From an uncultured Lachnospiraceae bacterium (GTDB lineage: Bacteria > Bacillota > Clostridia > Lachnospirales > Lachnospiraceae): a stretch of 64,000 bases of DNA. The translations under genes and the position numbers were made by a program. The stretch is taken from contig CAMWLG010000011.1 in NCBI GenBank assembly GCA_947175035.1, positions 1-64,000 on the forward strand, written 5' to 3'. How positions within the stretch are numbered: position 1 is the first letter of the stretch; the number at the start of each line of letters is the position of its first letter. The notes beneath the pieces were generated by a model that was given only the letters and a program-made list of their open reading frames with translations, searched no databases and was not told where the DNA came from. Shown here in pieces: positions 48,508-58,299 of the stretch.

Positions 48508-49116
48508 ATGTGGACAAAAGAACTGCTTGGGACGGATGTGTATCATCTCATGGCAGCCTTTATCCTGTACAGTATGTTAGGATGGCTTGTGGAGTCAATC
48601 TATATGTCGCTGTGCAATAGGAAACTCACGAACAGGGGATTTGGCAAAGGCCCGTTTTGTCCGATTTATGGATTTGGCGCTGTGGTGGGATACCTGCTCT
48701 TGAGTCCGTTGAAGGGGCACTACGTGAAGCTGTACATAGTGGGCGCCGTGTTGGCTACAATTTTTGAATTTATTGTCGGCAAGGGAATGATCAAGTTCTT
48801 GGGAGATCTCTGGTGGGATTATAATGACAAGCCCTTTAATTACAAGGGAATTATTTGTTTGGAGAGCACGATCGCGTGGGGATTCTACGCGATAGGCATT
48901 ATACAGTTCGTCCATACGGGCATTTACTGGATTATTGATAAAATCAATTTCCGGGCGGGGATCCGCTTGGTTTCTCTGGCGTTGTTCCTGGTGGCGATCG
49001 ATTACACTGTCCAGCTGATCCGGGTGTTCCATATCGACATGCAGGAGCGAAAGGACTGGTTGATCCAAAAGAAAGAGCGTATCATTGAGAGATATCATGC
49101 GTTTATAAATCGTTAA
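48508..49116 (+). CDS. Putative ABC-transporter permease-type membrane protein (CmpB-like)
   Basis: AAFILYSMLGWLVESIYMSLCNRKLTNRGFGKGPFCPIYGFGAV. Confidence 0.8.
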   Translation: MWTKELLGTDVYHLMAAFILYSMLGWLVESIYMSLCNRKLTNRGFGKGPFCPIYGFGAVVGYLLLSPLKGHYVKLYIVGAVLATIFEFIVGKGMIKFLGDLWWDYNDKPFNYKGIICLESTIAWGFYAIGIIQFVHTGIYWIIDKINFRAGIRLVSLALFLVAIDYTVQLIRVFHIDMQERKDWLIQKKERIIERYHAFINR

Positions 49117-49142
49117 TATGCGAAAGAAACAGGTCTAACCTT

Positions 49143-49196
49143 CGCCACATTCCCATATTCTGTAATAGACAAAGAAAATGGGAGTGTGGCGTTTTT
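49143..49196 (+). promoter_or_regulatory. Hairpin plus T-tract overlapping the RBS of the downstream carboxypeptidase gene
   Basis: CGCCACATTCCCAT (49143-49156) pairs with ATGGGAGTGTGGCG (49178-49191), followed by TTTTT and ATG at 49197. Confidence 0.7.
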
Positions 49197-50366
49197 ATGC
49201 GCAGAGGATTTAAACAAAAAATATTGGCGGTGTTGTCGGCTTTGCTTCTTGTCATGGCCATGCCCGCCGTTCCTGTCAAGGCAGAGCCGTCCATCGGAAC
49301 CCCTTCGGCGATTCTGGTGGAGGCTTCCACAGGAAGGGTGATTTATGAGAAAAATTCCACGGAGAGGAGGAGCCCGGCCAGCGTCACCAAGATTATGACC
49401 CTGCTGCTCACCTTTGAACAGATTGAGGCGGGCAAAATAAAGTTGACGGATGATGTGCTGGTCAGCGCCCATGCCAGTGGGATGGGAGGCTCACAAGTGT
49501 TTTTGGCGCAGGGGGAGGTTCAGACACTGGATACTATGATAAAATGTATCACAGTGTCCAGCGGAAATGACGCAAGTGTGGCTGTGGCGGAGCATATCGC
49601 GGGCAGTGAGGATGCATTTGTGGAGATGATGAACGAGAAGGCGGCGCAGCTTGGAATGAAGGACACGCACTTCGTGGATTGTTGTGGCCTCACGGATTCT
49701 GACAATCATTATACTACGGCGAGGGACGTGGCGATCATGTCCAGGGAATTGATCACAAAATACCCGGCGATTTTCCAGTATACTATGATTTGGATGGAGG
49801 ACATCACTCATGTCACGAAACAGGGAGAGTCGGTTTTTACCTTAAACAGCACGAACAAGCTGTTGAAGCAATATCAATATACTACAGGATTAAAGACCGG
49901 ATCGACCAGCAAGGCAAAATTCTGTATGTCCGCCACGGCCAATAAGGACGGTTTGGATATGATCGCGGTGATCATGGGAGCTGAGACGGGGACAGAACGG
50001 TTTCAGGATGCACAGGTGTTATTAAATTACGGTTTCAGCGTGAGCAGTCTGTATGTCGATACCCATGAGGAGGCATTGCCAAGGCTTGTGGTGCGGCGCG
50101 GTGTAAAGACGGATGTAGGGCTTACATATCAGGGAGAATTCAGATATCTTGACATCGAGGGGAATTCCTTGGATAATGTGGAGAAGGTGATTGAACTTCC
50201 TGAAAGCGTGAACGCGCCTGTCAGTGCCGGAACGCAGGCGGGCGAGGTCAAATATTTGTTAAAAGGTGTAGAAATCGGGCGTATCCAGATTCTTTATGCC
50301 GAGGGCGTGGCGAAGGCAACCTACAGGGATTATTTGAAGCGGGCAGTGGGATTTTTCCTGCTGTAG
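49197..50366 (+). CDS. D-alanyl-D-alanine carboxypeptidase (DacF/PBP5 family)
   Basis: Signal peptide; SPASVTKIMTLLLTFE (SxxK), SGNDASVAVAEH (SGN), LKTGSTSKA (KTG). Confidence 0.93.
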   Translation: MRRGFKQKILAVLSALLLVMAMPAVPVKAEPSIGTPSAILVEASTGRVIYEKNSTERRSPASVTKIMTLLLTFEQIEAGKIKLTDDVLVSAHASGMGGSQVFLAQGEVQTLDTMIKCITVSSGNDASVAVAEHIAGSEDAFVEMMNEKAAQLGMKDTHFVDCCGLTDSDNHYTTARDVAIMSRELITKYPAIFQYTMIWMEDITHVTKQGESVFTLNSTNKLLKQYQYTTGLKTGSTSKAKFCMSATANKDGLDMIAVIMGAETGTERFQDAQVLLNYGFSVSSLYVDTHEEALPRLVVRRGVKTDVGLTYQGEFRYLDIEGNSLDNVEKVIELPESVNAPVSAGTQAGEVKYLLKGVEIGRIQILYAEGVAKATYRDYLKRAVGFFLL

Positions 50367-50411
50367 AGGTGAGGGCGGCTTGCCCGGAGTTGTTGACTGT
50401 GGAGAAAAAAT

Positions 50412-51302
50412 ATGTGGAATATACTCATCACGGTTCTGGCCGTGATCATACTTATCTTCCTATGGATTATGATCTATGACGGTAATCGGTTCGTGGTGCG
50501 GGAGCACTTGTTTTGTGATGCCCGTATCCGACGGGATTGCCGTGCGGTGGTGCTGGCGGATCTCCATAACAAAAAATATGGCAGAGATAATGGTCAATTA
50601 ATTCAGGCGATCAGGGAGCTTGCGCCGGATATGATTCTGGTGGCTGGGGATCTGCTCACTGCCAAGCCGGGGGAGTCTTTGGACACGGCACTTGGGGTGC
50701 TTGAGTGTCTTTCGCAGGATTATCCAATCTATTATGGGAACGGCAACCATGAGCAGCGGATCAAGCTGTACCCCGCAGTTTATGGGGATATGGCGGAGCG
50801 CTATGCGGCAGGACTTGGCGAGTTGGGGATTGAGCCGTTGGTCAATGCCCATGTGCAGCTTATGGACTATGGAATCAGGATTTATGGGGTGGAGATTGAC
50901 AAGCGTTATTATAAGCGTTTCGGGGTACAGCCTATGGAGGAGACCTATCTGGAGACACTTCTTGGCAGGGTGGACAAGGATTTCTACAATATATTGCTCG
51001 CCCACAATCCGGATTATTTTCCCCAATATGCAAAATGGGGAGCCAGGCTGGTGCTCTCCGGGCATGTGCACGGCGGAATGGTGCGCGTTCCCTTTGTGGG
51101 AAAAGGGGTGGCCTCACCCAATATCCGCTTTTTTCCCAAATATGACGGCGGCAGATTTGATGAGGAGGAAAGCACCATGCTGGTGAGCAGAGGACTTGGC
51201 ATGCATACCATACCTGTCCGGCTTTTTAATCCGGGCGAGATATTGTTGTTGGAGTTTAAGACGGTGGACAAGCAGGAAGCGGCGAACACAAGTTTGTCTT
51301 GA
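50412..51302 (+). CDS. Metallophosphoesterase
   Basis: VVLADLHNKKYGRDNGQLI; MILVAGDLLTAKPGE; GNGNHEQRIK; LSGHVHGGMVRVPFVGKGV. Confidence 0.92.
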   Translation: MWNILITVLAVIILIFLWIMIYDGNRFVVREHLFCDARIRRDCRAVVLADLHNKKYGRDNGQLIQAIRELAPDMILVAGDLLTAKPGESLDTALGVLECLSQDYPIYYGNGNHEQRIKLYPAVYGDMAERYAAGLGELGIEPLVNAHVQLMDYGIRIYGVEIDKRYYKRFGVQPMEETYLETLLGRVDKDFYNILLAHNPDYFPQYAKWGARLVLSGHVHGGMVRVPFVGKGVASPNIRFFPKYDGGRFDEEESTMLVSRGLGMHTIPVRLFNPGEILLLEFKTVDKQEAANTSLS

Positions 51303-51364
51303 AAAGTGATGTTTTTCCCATTAGAATAAAAGTTGTGTGCGCCGAGGGCGCGGATGGGAGTAAA

Positions 51365-52111
51365 ATGGCGATACCTGTGAAATTGGAGGCATTTGAGGGT
51401 CCGCTGGATCTGTTGCTTCACTTAATCGAGAAAAACAAAATAGATATTTATGATATCCCTATCGTGGAGATTACGGAGCAGTATCTGGATTACATAAAGC
51501 AGATGGAGACCGACGACATGAACGTGATGAGCGAATTCCTTGTCATGGCCGCCACGTTGATAGATATTAAATGCCGTATGCTGCTTCCCAAGGAAGTGGA
51601 TGAGGAAGGGGAGGAACAGGATCCCCGGGCGGAATTGGTGCAGAAGCTGTTGGAGTACAAAATGTGCAAATATATGGCATATGAGCTCCGGGACAGGCAG
51701 GTGGACGCCGCCCACAATCTTTACAGGAAGCAACAGCTTCCCGAGGAAGTGGCGGCATACAGGCAGCCCATTGATTACGAGGAGCTGATAGGGGACATGA
51801 CGCTGAGTAAGCTCCATGAGATTTTCAAATCTATCGTGCGCAAACAGGAGGATAAGATTGACCCGATCCGAAGCCAGTACGGAAAGATTGAGAAGGATGA
51901 GATTGACATGGATCTGAAGACCCTGTATGTGGAAGCTTATGCCAGGGAGCACAGGAGTTTCAGTTTCCGGAAGCTTTTGGAGAAGCAGAGGAGCAAGGCG
52001 GAGCTGATCGTGACTTTTCTGATCATTTTGGAGATGATGAAGACGGGCAGGATCTCGGTCAGTCAGGAGGATATCTTTGACGATATCATGATCACGTCAA
52101 ACGTGGCATAA
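51365..52111 (+). CDS. scpA: Segregation and condensation protein A
   Basis: VKLEAFEGPLDLLLHLIEKNKIDIYDIPIVEITEQYLDYI. Confidence 0.96.
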   Translation: MAIPVKLEAFEGPLDLLLHLIEKNKIDIYDIPIVEITEQYLDYIKQMETDDMNVMSEFLVMAATLIDIKCRMLLPKEVDEEGEEQDPRAELVQKLLEYKMCKYMAYELRDRQVDAAHNLYRKQQLPEEVAAYRQPIDYEELIGDMTLSKLHEIFKSIVRKQEDKIDPIRSQYGKIEKDEIDMDLKTLYVEAYAREHRSFSFRKLLEKQRSKAELIVTFLIILEMMKTGRISVSQEDIFDDIMITSNVA

Positions 52112-52149
52112 CAGTTCAGCCATAGCTAATGGCGCGGCTGAACTGTTAT
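52108..52149. repeat. Perfect 14-bp inverted repeat spanning the scpA stop
   Basis: ATAACAGTTCAGCC ... GGCTGAACTGTTAT. Confidence 0.8.
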
Positions 52150-52177
52150 AGGAGTGTTATGGTGGAAGGGAGCAGAT

Positions 52178-52747
52178 ATGGAGCGTATAGAGGCGCAGGC
52201 CGTGATAGAAGCAGTGCTGTTTACCATGGGTGAGTCTGTGGAGGTGGGCAGACTTGCGGAGGTGATAGAGGAAGATGTAAATACTACCAAAGAGATCCTC
52301 AAAGAGATGGAAGAAAAGTACAAGCAGGAGGAGCGGGGGATTGCCCTTACCTGGTTCGAGAACTCTGTACAGCTTTGCACCAAAGCACAGATGTATGAGT
52401 ATTTGATCAAAATTGCCAAGGCGCCCAGAAAGATGGTGCTTACGGACACAGTGCTGGAGACCCTTTCCATCATTGCCTACAAGCAGCCTGTCACCAGAGT
52501 GGAGGTTGAGAAGGTGCGCGGCGTCAGTTGTGATCACGCCATCAACAAGCTGTTGGAATATGATTTGATCACGGAGCTTGGAAGGCTGGACGCGCCGGGA
52601 CGCCCCCTTTTGTTTGGGACGACGGAGCAGTTTTTGAGAAGCTTCGGGGTGAAGAGCCTGGAGGAGCTGCCGGAGGTCAATCCCGTGCAGATTGAGGAGT
52701 TTAAGGCGCAGGCGGAGGCTGAGATACAGCTCTCGCTCGATATATAA
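52178..52747 (+). CDS. scpB: Segregation and condensation protein B
   Basis: ALSIIAYKQPVTRVEVEKVRGVSCDHAINKLLEYDLITELGRLDAPGRPLLFGTTEQFLRSFGV-type sequence; follows scpA. Confidence 0.95.
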   Translation: MERIEAQAVIEAVLFTMGESVEVGRLAEVIEEDVNTTKEILKEMEEKYKQEERGIALTWFENSVQLCTKAQMYEYLIKIAKAPRKMVLTDTVLETLSIIAYKQPVTRVEVEKVRGVSCDHAINKLLEYDLITELGRLDAPGRPLLFGTTEQFLRSFGVKSLEELPEVNPVQIEEFKAQAEAEIQLSLDI

Positions 52748-52823
52748 AACCAAACGGTTCCTAATCATAAATGATAAGATAGGCCTCATATATATTAGCA
52801 AACCGCAGTGTGGGGGAAAGACA

Positions 52824-54200
52824 ATGCGGAAAAACCATAGAGTACATATGGCGCGGCTGATAGGGGGCCTTTTTTGCGCCTTTTTTGTGATGAATGTCAT
52901 GCAGGGGGCCATGCTGACAGTCAGGGCGCAGGAACCTGAGCTGAGCCTTTATGCCACGGCTGCCGTGCTTTTGGATGCGGATTCGGGGAGAGTCCTGTAT
53001 GAGAAGGAGGGGAATACGCCCATGGCTATGGCCAGCACCACCAAGATCATGACTTGTATTCTGGTGTTGGAGCAGGGGACTCTGGACGACATGGCGCAGG
53101 TGTCTGCCTATGCCGCCTCCATGCCCAAGGTCAAACTTTACGCGAAGCAGGGGGAGGCATATCAGGTGAGGAGCCTGTTGTTCTCTCTGATGCTTGAGTC
53201 CCACAATGATTCCGCGGTGGTGCTGGCGGAATATATCGGCAAGCGTTATCTGTCCGGAGAGCTTGCAGAGAAAAACACATCAGAATACACCGTGGAGGAG
53301 AGCAAGCAGGCAGTGAAGGCATTTGCCAATCTGATGAACGAGAAGGCGATGGAGCTTGGCTGTGAAAACACATGGTTTATCACGCCAAATGGGCTGGACG
53401 CCACGGAGACCTTTGAGAACGCGGCAGGGGAGACCGTGCAGCGGGAGCATTGCACCACGGCGGCGGAGCTTGCAAGGATTATGGCATATTGCGTGAAGGA
53501 GTCCCCGAAGAGGGATGTGTTTCGGGAGATTACCCGCACACAGAGCTATTCTTTTTATGAGAATGGCAGGAACGTGACCTGTGTGAACCACAATGCGTTC
53601 TTAAGTATGATGGATGGCGCGTTCAGCGGGAAGACAGGGTTCACTAACAAGGCGGGCTATTGCTATGTGGGGGCCTTGGAGCGGGATGACAAGACATTGA
53701 TTGTGGCGTTGTTGGCCTGTGGCTGGCCCAATAATAAAACCTACAAATGGAGTGACACGCGGGAATTGATGGAATACGGATTGGAGAATTTCCAGTACAA
53801 GGAATTCCTGGAGGAGGGAACGGCTTATGATGAGGATCGTCTGAAGGCACTGCCTGTGGAGGACGGCCAGACCCCTATTCTCGGAGGCACCGCGCAGGTG
53901 GAACTGGAGATCCTGGAGCGTCATGACGGGGGCAGTGGCCATGGCAATACGGGCAATTCTCCAGGAGACGCGGAGTGCGAGGGACTTCTTCTGAGGGAGG
54001 ATGAGGAGATCAAGGTGGAGTGTGAGCTCAAGAAAGATCTGCAGGCTCCCGTGCTCTCAGGAACGCCCGTGGGACGGATTTCCTACAGCGTGGATGGCAG
54101 GGTATACCTTACGGAGACTATCGTGACAAAGTCCGGTGTGGAGCGGGTGGAGCTTCCCTGGTGCGTGGAGCAGGTCTTCGATCGATTCTTGATTCTGTAA
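52824..54200 (+). CDS. D-alanyl-D-alanine carboxypeptidase (PBP5 family)
   Basis: MAMASTTKIMTCILVLE (SxxK), SHNDSAVVLAEY (SxN), GKTGFTNKAGYC (KTG). Confidence 0.93.
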   Translation: MRKNHRVHMARLIGGLFCAFFVMNVMQGAMLTVRAQEPELSLYATAAVLLDADSGRVLYEKEGNTPMAMASTTKIMTCILVLEQGTLDDMAQVSAYAASMPKVKLYAKQGEAYQVRSLLFSLMLESHNDSAVVLAEYIGKRYLSGELAEKNTSEYTVEESKQAVKAFANLMNEKAMELGCENTWFITPNGLDATETFENAAGETVQREHCTTAAELARIMAYCVKESPKRDVFREITRTQSYSFYENGRNVTCVNHNAFLSMMDGAFSGKTGFTNKAGYCYVGALERDDKTLIVALLACGWPNNKTYKWSDTRELMEYGLENFQYKEFLEEGTAYDEDRLKALPVEDGQTPILGGTAQVELEILERHDGGSGHGNTGNSPGDAECEGLLLREDEEIKVECELKKDLQAPVLSGTPVGRISYSVDGRVYLTETIVTKSGVERVELPWCVEQVFDRFLIL

Positions 54201-54346
54201 CTTTTTGTTAAAAAAATGTAAAAAAAATGCAATTCGTCCTAGGCGAGTTGCTTTTTTTGTGGTATACTGTCATGGACAAAATATGGGGCATTGTCCCTGC
54301 AAAGGTTTGTTAAGATTTTTATCATTATAAATGGAGGGCTGAAAGC

Positions 54347-55774
54347 ATGAGTACTACTTCAAAAGCGAGTCAAAGAATTACCGCTTTACTCGACGACAAC
54401 AGTTTCGTTGAAATCGGTGGTCTTGTCACAGCAAGGGCGACTGACTTTAACATGAAACCGAATGAAACTCCTTCTGACGGGTGTATCACCGGCTATGGAG
54501 TGATTGATGGTAATCTTGTGTATGTCTACAGTCAGGATGCATCCGTGATGAACGGAACCATCGGGGAAATGCATGCGAAAAAGATTGCCAATCTCTATGA
54601 TTTGGCAATGAAGACTGGGGCGCCTGTGATCGGATTGGTGGATTGTGCGGGCGTGAGACTGCAGGAGGGGACAGATGCGCTTGCGGCATTTGGCACAATC
54701 TATGCCAAGCAGACCGCAGCCAGCGGTGTGATTCCCCAGATTACCGCGGTGCTCGGTTCCTGCGGGGGCGGTTTGGCGCTGTTTCCTACCCTGACAGATT
54801 TTACATTTATGGAAGAGAAAAACGCAAAGCTTTTTGTCAATGCGCCTAACGCGTTGGACGGCAATGTGATCACGAAATGTGATTCATCTTCCGCCGCGTT
54901 CCAGTCTGAGGAGAGCGGTATTGTGGATGTGGTGGCTGATGAAGCCACGATTATGGCGGGGATTCGTGAATTGATCGGCTTCCTTCCCGCCAATAACGAG
55001 TCCTATGCTGGGGAGGATTGCAATGACGATCTGAACCGCGTGAACCCTGAGATTGCCGGATGTGTGGGTGATACCTCTATCGCGTTATCCATTTTGGCGG
55101 ATAACAACAGATTCTTTGAGGTGAAGGCAAACTACGCAAAGCAGATGGTGACAGGCTTTATGCGGCTGAACGGCATGACTGTGGGCGCGGTGGCTAATCG
55201 TTGTGAAATCTGTGACGAGGAGGGCAAGGTGTCCGAGAAGATGGATGCGGTGCTCACCAAGCAGGGATGTGACAAAGCGGCAGATTTTGTGAATTTCTGT
55301 GACGCGTTCGGGATTCCCGTACTCAGCCTGACCAATGTGAAGGGATATGAGGCTACCATGTGCTCCGAGAAGGGGATTGCCAAGGCGGCGGCAAGATTGA
55401 CATATGCCTTTGCAAGCGCTACGGTGCCCAAGGTGAATGTGATCATCGACAAGGCTTACGGCACCGCCTTCGTGGCGATGAATTCCAAAGCGATCGGCGC
55501 GGATATCACGATGGCATGGCCCGAGGCTCAGGTTGGCGCCATGGACAGCAAGCTGGCTGCCAAGATCATGTATGATGGCCAGGGTGCGGATGTGATTGAC
55601 GAGAAGGCGGCGGAGTATGAGAAAGAGATTCTCAATGTCAACAATGCTGCCAGAAGAGGATACGTAGACCAGATTGTGAATGCTGCAGACACCAGAAAAT
55701 ATGTGATCGGCGCATTTGAAATGCTATTCACAAAGAGTGAAGACGGTCCTGTAAAGAAGCATGGCACTGTCTAG
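54347..55774 (+). CDS. Biotin-dependent acyl-CoA carboxyltransferase (MmdA/12S-like)
   Basis: SDGCITGYGVIDGNLVYVYSQDASVMNGTIGEMHAKKIANLYDLAMKTGAPVIGLVDCAGVRLQEG; VIIDKAYGTAFVAMNSKAIGADITMAWPEAQVGAM. Confidence 0.92.
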   Translation: MSTTSKASQRITALLDDNSFVEIGGLVTARATDFNMKPNETPSDGCITGYGVIDGNLVYVYSQDASVMNGTIGEMHAKKIANLYDLAMKTGAPVIGLVDCAGVRLQEGTDALAAFGTIYAKQTAASGVIPQITAVLGSCGGGLALFPTLTDFTFMEEKNAKLFVNAPNALDGNVITKCDSSSAAFQSEESGIVDVVADEATIMAGIRELIGFLPANNESYAGEDCNDDLNRVNPEIAGCVGDTSIALSILADNNRFFEVKANYAKQMVTGFMRLNGMTVGAVANRCEICDEEGKVSEKMDAVLTKQGCDKAADFVNFCDAFGIPVLSLTNVKGYEATMCSEKGIAKAAARLTYAFASATVPKVNVIIDKAYGTAFVAMNSKAIGADITMAWPEAQVGAMDSKLAAKIMYDGQGADVIDEKAAEYEKEILNVNNAARRGYVDQIVNAADTRKYVIGAFEMLFTKSEDGPVKKHGTV

Positions 55775-55791
55775 AAAGGGTGATTGTAAAA

Positions 55792-56598
55792 ATGAAGAAA
55801 TTTTTGGTTTTGACCTGTATGATTGCCTGTATCTTTGGGATGACGGCCTGCAGTGGCGAGAAAGAGTTCACGGAGTTTGAGCAGCAGAAGGTGAATGCAG
55901 CGGAGAGTAAGGCGACAAATTTATTAATTCCCTATATTCAGCTTGTTTTGTCTGATCCGGAGACTGTGGAGCTTTTGAAGGAATGCACGCCCAAGGAGGT
56001 GGAGTCGATCGTAAAGGAGGATGTTTATTATAATACCGGCGGCAGCATGGAGCTTGAGGTGGACGGAAATGCCTTTATCAGCGCGTTGGATTCCTTTGCG
56101 GCTACCTATGAAGAGATCGGCGGGCACGGTGAGATCACGGGTGTGGAGGCGAAGATTGACGATAAGCAGATTATTGTGAATGTCAGTGTGAAAGGATCTG
56201 TGAAGGATGCCACGGCGGAGATCGTGTTTACCAATGACAGATTCCTGGTATTGCAGGCGGCATCCCTGAATCAGGTGAGCACCATGAAGGATGCCATGGT
56301 GAAGGCTGCCTTGAACACAGTGCTTGGCATGGGAACCGTGTTTGCGGTGTTGATTCTGATCAGCCTGATCATCTCCTGTTTTGGCATCTTTTCCAAGGTA
56401 CCGACCGGAACTGCCAAGGAGGATAAGGGAGCAACGGCGGCAAAGACCGTGGCACAGCCTGTGGTGCAGGCGAGCGAGGAACTCTCTGATGATCTGGAAC
56501 TTGTGGCTGTCATTGCGGCGGCGATCGCGGCGAGCGAGGGCGCTGCTTCCACAGATGGGTTTGTAGTGCGTTCTATTAAGAGACGCAGGGCATATTAA
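55792..56598 (+). CDS. OadG-like gamma subunit with lipoprotein signal and extracellular DUF3887-like domain
   Basis: Lipobox IFGMTACSGE; extracellular domain ~20-170; TM NTVLGMGTVFAVLILISLIISCFGIF; C-terminal LVAVIAAAIAASEG as in OadG/MmdD. Confidence 0.8.
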   Translation: MKKFLVLTCMIACIFGMTACSGEKEFTEFEQQKVNAAESKATNLLIPYIQLVLSDPETVELLKECTPKEVESIVKEDVYYNTGGSMELEVDGNAFISALDSFAATYEEIGGHGEITGVEAKIDDKQIIVNVSVKGSVKDATAEIVFTNDRFLVLQAASLNQVSTMKDAMVKAALNTVLGMGTVFAVLILISLIISCFGIFSKVPTGTAKEDKGATAAKTVAQPVVQASEELSDDLELVAVIAAAIAASEGAASTDGFVVRSIKRRRAY

Positions 56599-56639
56599 AA
56601 TCTAAATTGAGCCGGTTATGCGGCAGAAGGAGAAGAAAA

Positions 56640-57014
56640 ATGAAAAATTATACCATTACCGTAAATGGAAACGTATATGATGTAGTAGTAGAGGAGGGGG
56701 CATCTACAGGTGCACCCGTGGCAGCAAAGGCTCCCGCAGCACCTAAGGCGGCACCCCAGGCAGCTCCCGCGGCAGCACCTAAGGCGAGCGGTGCAGCAGG
56801 CGGCGTGAAGATCGAGGCCGGTGCAGCAGGTAAGGTGTTCAAGCTGGAGGCAAATGTAGGCCAGGCTGTGAAGAGAGGGGACGCAGTGGTGATCCTTGAG
56901 GCAATGAAGATGGAGATTCCTGTTGTGGCTCCTCAGGACGGTACGATTGCAAGTATTGACGTGGCGGTTGGCGATTCTGTTGAGGCTGGAGCTCTTCTGG
57001 CAACCATGAATTAA
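56640..57014 (+). CDS. Biotin/lipoyl-binding carboxyl carrier protein
   Basis: Ala/Pro linker then VVILEAMKMEIPVVAPQDGTIASIDVAVGDSVEAGALLATMN. Confidence 0.95.
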   Translation: MKNYTITVNGNVYDVVVEEGASTGAPVAAKAPAAPKAAPQAAPAAAPKASGAAGGVKIEAGAAGKVFKLEANVGQAVKRGDAVVILEAMKMEIPVVAPQDGTIASIDVAVGDSVEAGALLATMN

Positions 57015-57054
57015 GATTCATGACTTAGCACACAAAATAACAGGAGGTCAACAA

Positions 57055-58206
57055 ATGGATTACATTGTGAATACACTGGACAATTTGATCCACCAGACAG
57101 CTTTTTTTAACTTGACTGTGGGAAATTATATCATGATCGCAGTGGCATGCGTTTTCCTTTACCTAGCCATCCGGCATGGGTTTGAGCCCTTGCTATTGAC
57201 TCCCATTGCTTTCGGTATGCTGCTGGTAAATATCTATCCTGATATCATGATTGCGCCGGAGGATGCAGCCAATGGTGTCGGTGGGTTATTGCATTATTTT
57301 TATATATTGGATGAGTGGGCGATCCTTCCCTCTCTGATCTTCATGGGTGTGGGCGCCATGACGGATTTCGGTCCGCTGATCGCCAACCCTAAGAGCTTTC
57401 TGCTGGGGGCGGCAGCACAGTTTGGTATCTTTACCGCTTACTTTGGCGCGATCTGGATGGGATTCAACGACAAGGCTGCAGCAGCGATCTCCATTATCGG
57501 CGGCGCGGACGGACCGACTTCCATTTTCTTGGCAAGTAAGCTGGGACAGACAGCGATCATGGGACCCATCGCAGTGGCGGCATATTCTTATATGTCACTG
57601 GTTCCCATTATCCAGCCGCCTTTTATGAAATTATTTACCACGGAGAAGGAGCGCCAGATCAAGATGGGTCAGCTTCGCCCCGTGTCCAAGCTGGAAAAGA
57701 TTCTTTTCCCTGTAGTTGTTACCATTGTGGTAGGCTTGATCCTTCCCACCACAGTGCCCTTGGTTGGTATGCTGATGCTGGGTAATCTGTTCAGAGAGTC
57801 CGGCGTGGTAAGACAGTTGCAGGAGACAGCTTCCAATGCATTGATGTATATCGTTGTTATCATGTTGGGTACTTCTGTCGGCGCGACCACCAGCGCGGAG
57901 GCATTCCTGAACTGGGATACCATCAAGATCGTTATCCTGGGTTTGGTGGCGTTTATCGTCGGCACCATAGCAGGCGTAGTGTTCGGCAAGCTGATGTGTA
58001 AGATGACCGGGGGCAAGATCAATCCGCTGATCGGTTCCGCGGGCGTGTCCGCAGTGCCCATGGCGGCCCGTGTCTCCCAGAAGGTGGGTGCGGAGTCTGA
58101 TCCCACCAACTTCCTGCTGATGCACGCGATGGGACCTAATGTGGCGGGCGTTATCGGGACGGCGGTTGCAGCGGGAACCTTTATGGCAATCTTTGGGGTA
58201 TTTTGA
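57055..58206 (+). CDS. Sodium ion-translocating decarboxylase beta subunit (OadB/GcdB family)
   Basis: GGADGPTSIFLASKL; GVSAVPMAARVSQKVGAESDPTNFLLMHAMGPNVAGVIGTAVAAGTF. Confidence 0.96.
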   Translation: MDYIVNTLDNLIHQTAFFNLTVGNYIMIAVACVFLYLAIRHGFEPLLLTPIAFGMLLVNIYPDIMIAPEDAANGVGGLLHYFYILDEWAILPSLIFMGVGAMTDFGPLIANPKSFLLGAAAQFGIFTAYFGAIWMGFNDKAAAAISIIGGADGPTSIFLASKLGQTAIMGPIAVAAYSYMSLVPIIQPPFMKLFTTEKERQIKMGQLRPVSKLEKILFPVVVTIVVGLILPTTVPLVGMLMLGNLFRESGVVRQLQETASNALMYIVVIMLGTSVGATTSAEAFLNWDTIKIVILGLVAFIVGTIAGVVFGKLMCKMTGGKINPLIGSAGVSAVPMAARVSQKVGAESDPTNFLLMHAMGPNVAGVIGTAVAAGTFMAIFGVF

Positions 58207-58299
58207 TTGTCGAAAATAAGTTTGGTTTGTTGGGATGGAAACGGATAAAACAATTTAACAATTGCCCGAATAAAATGTGAATTAGGAGGAATTTCGTAA

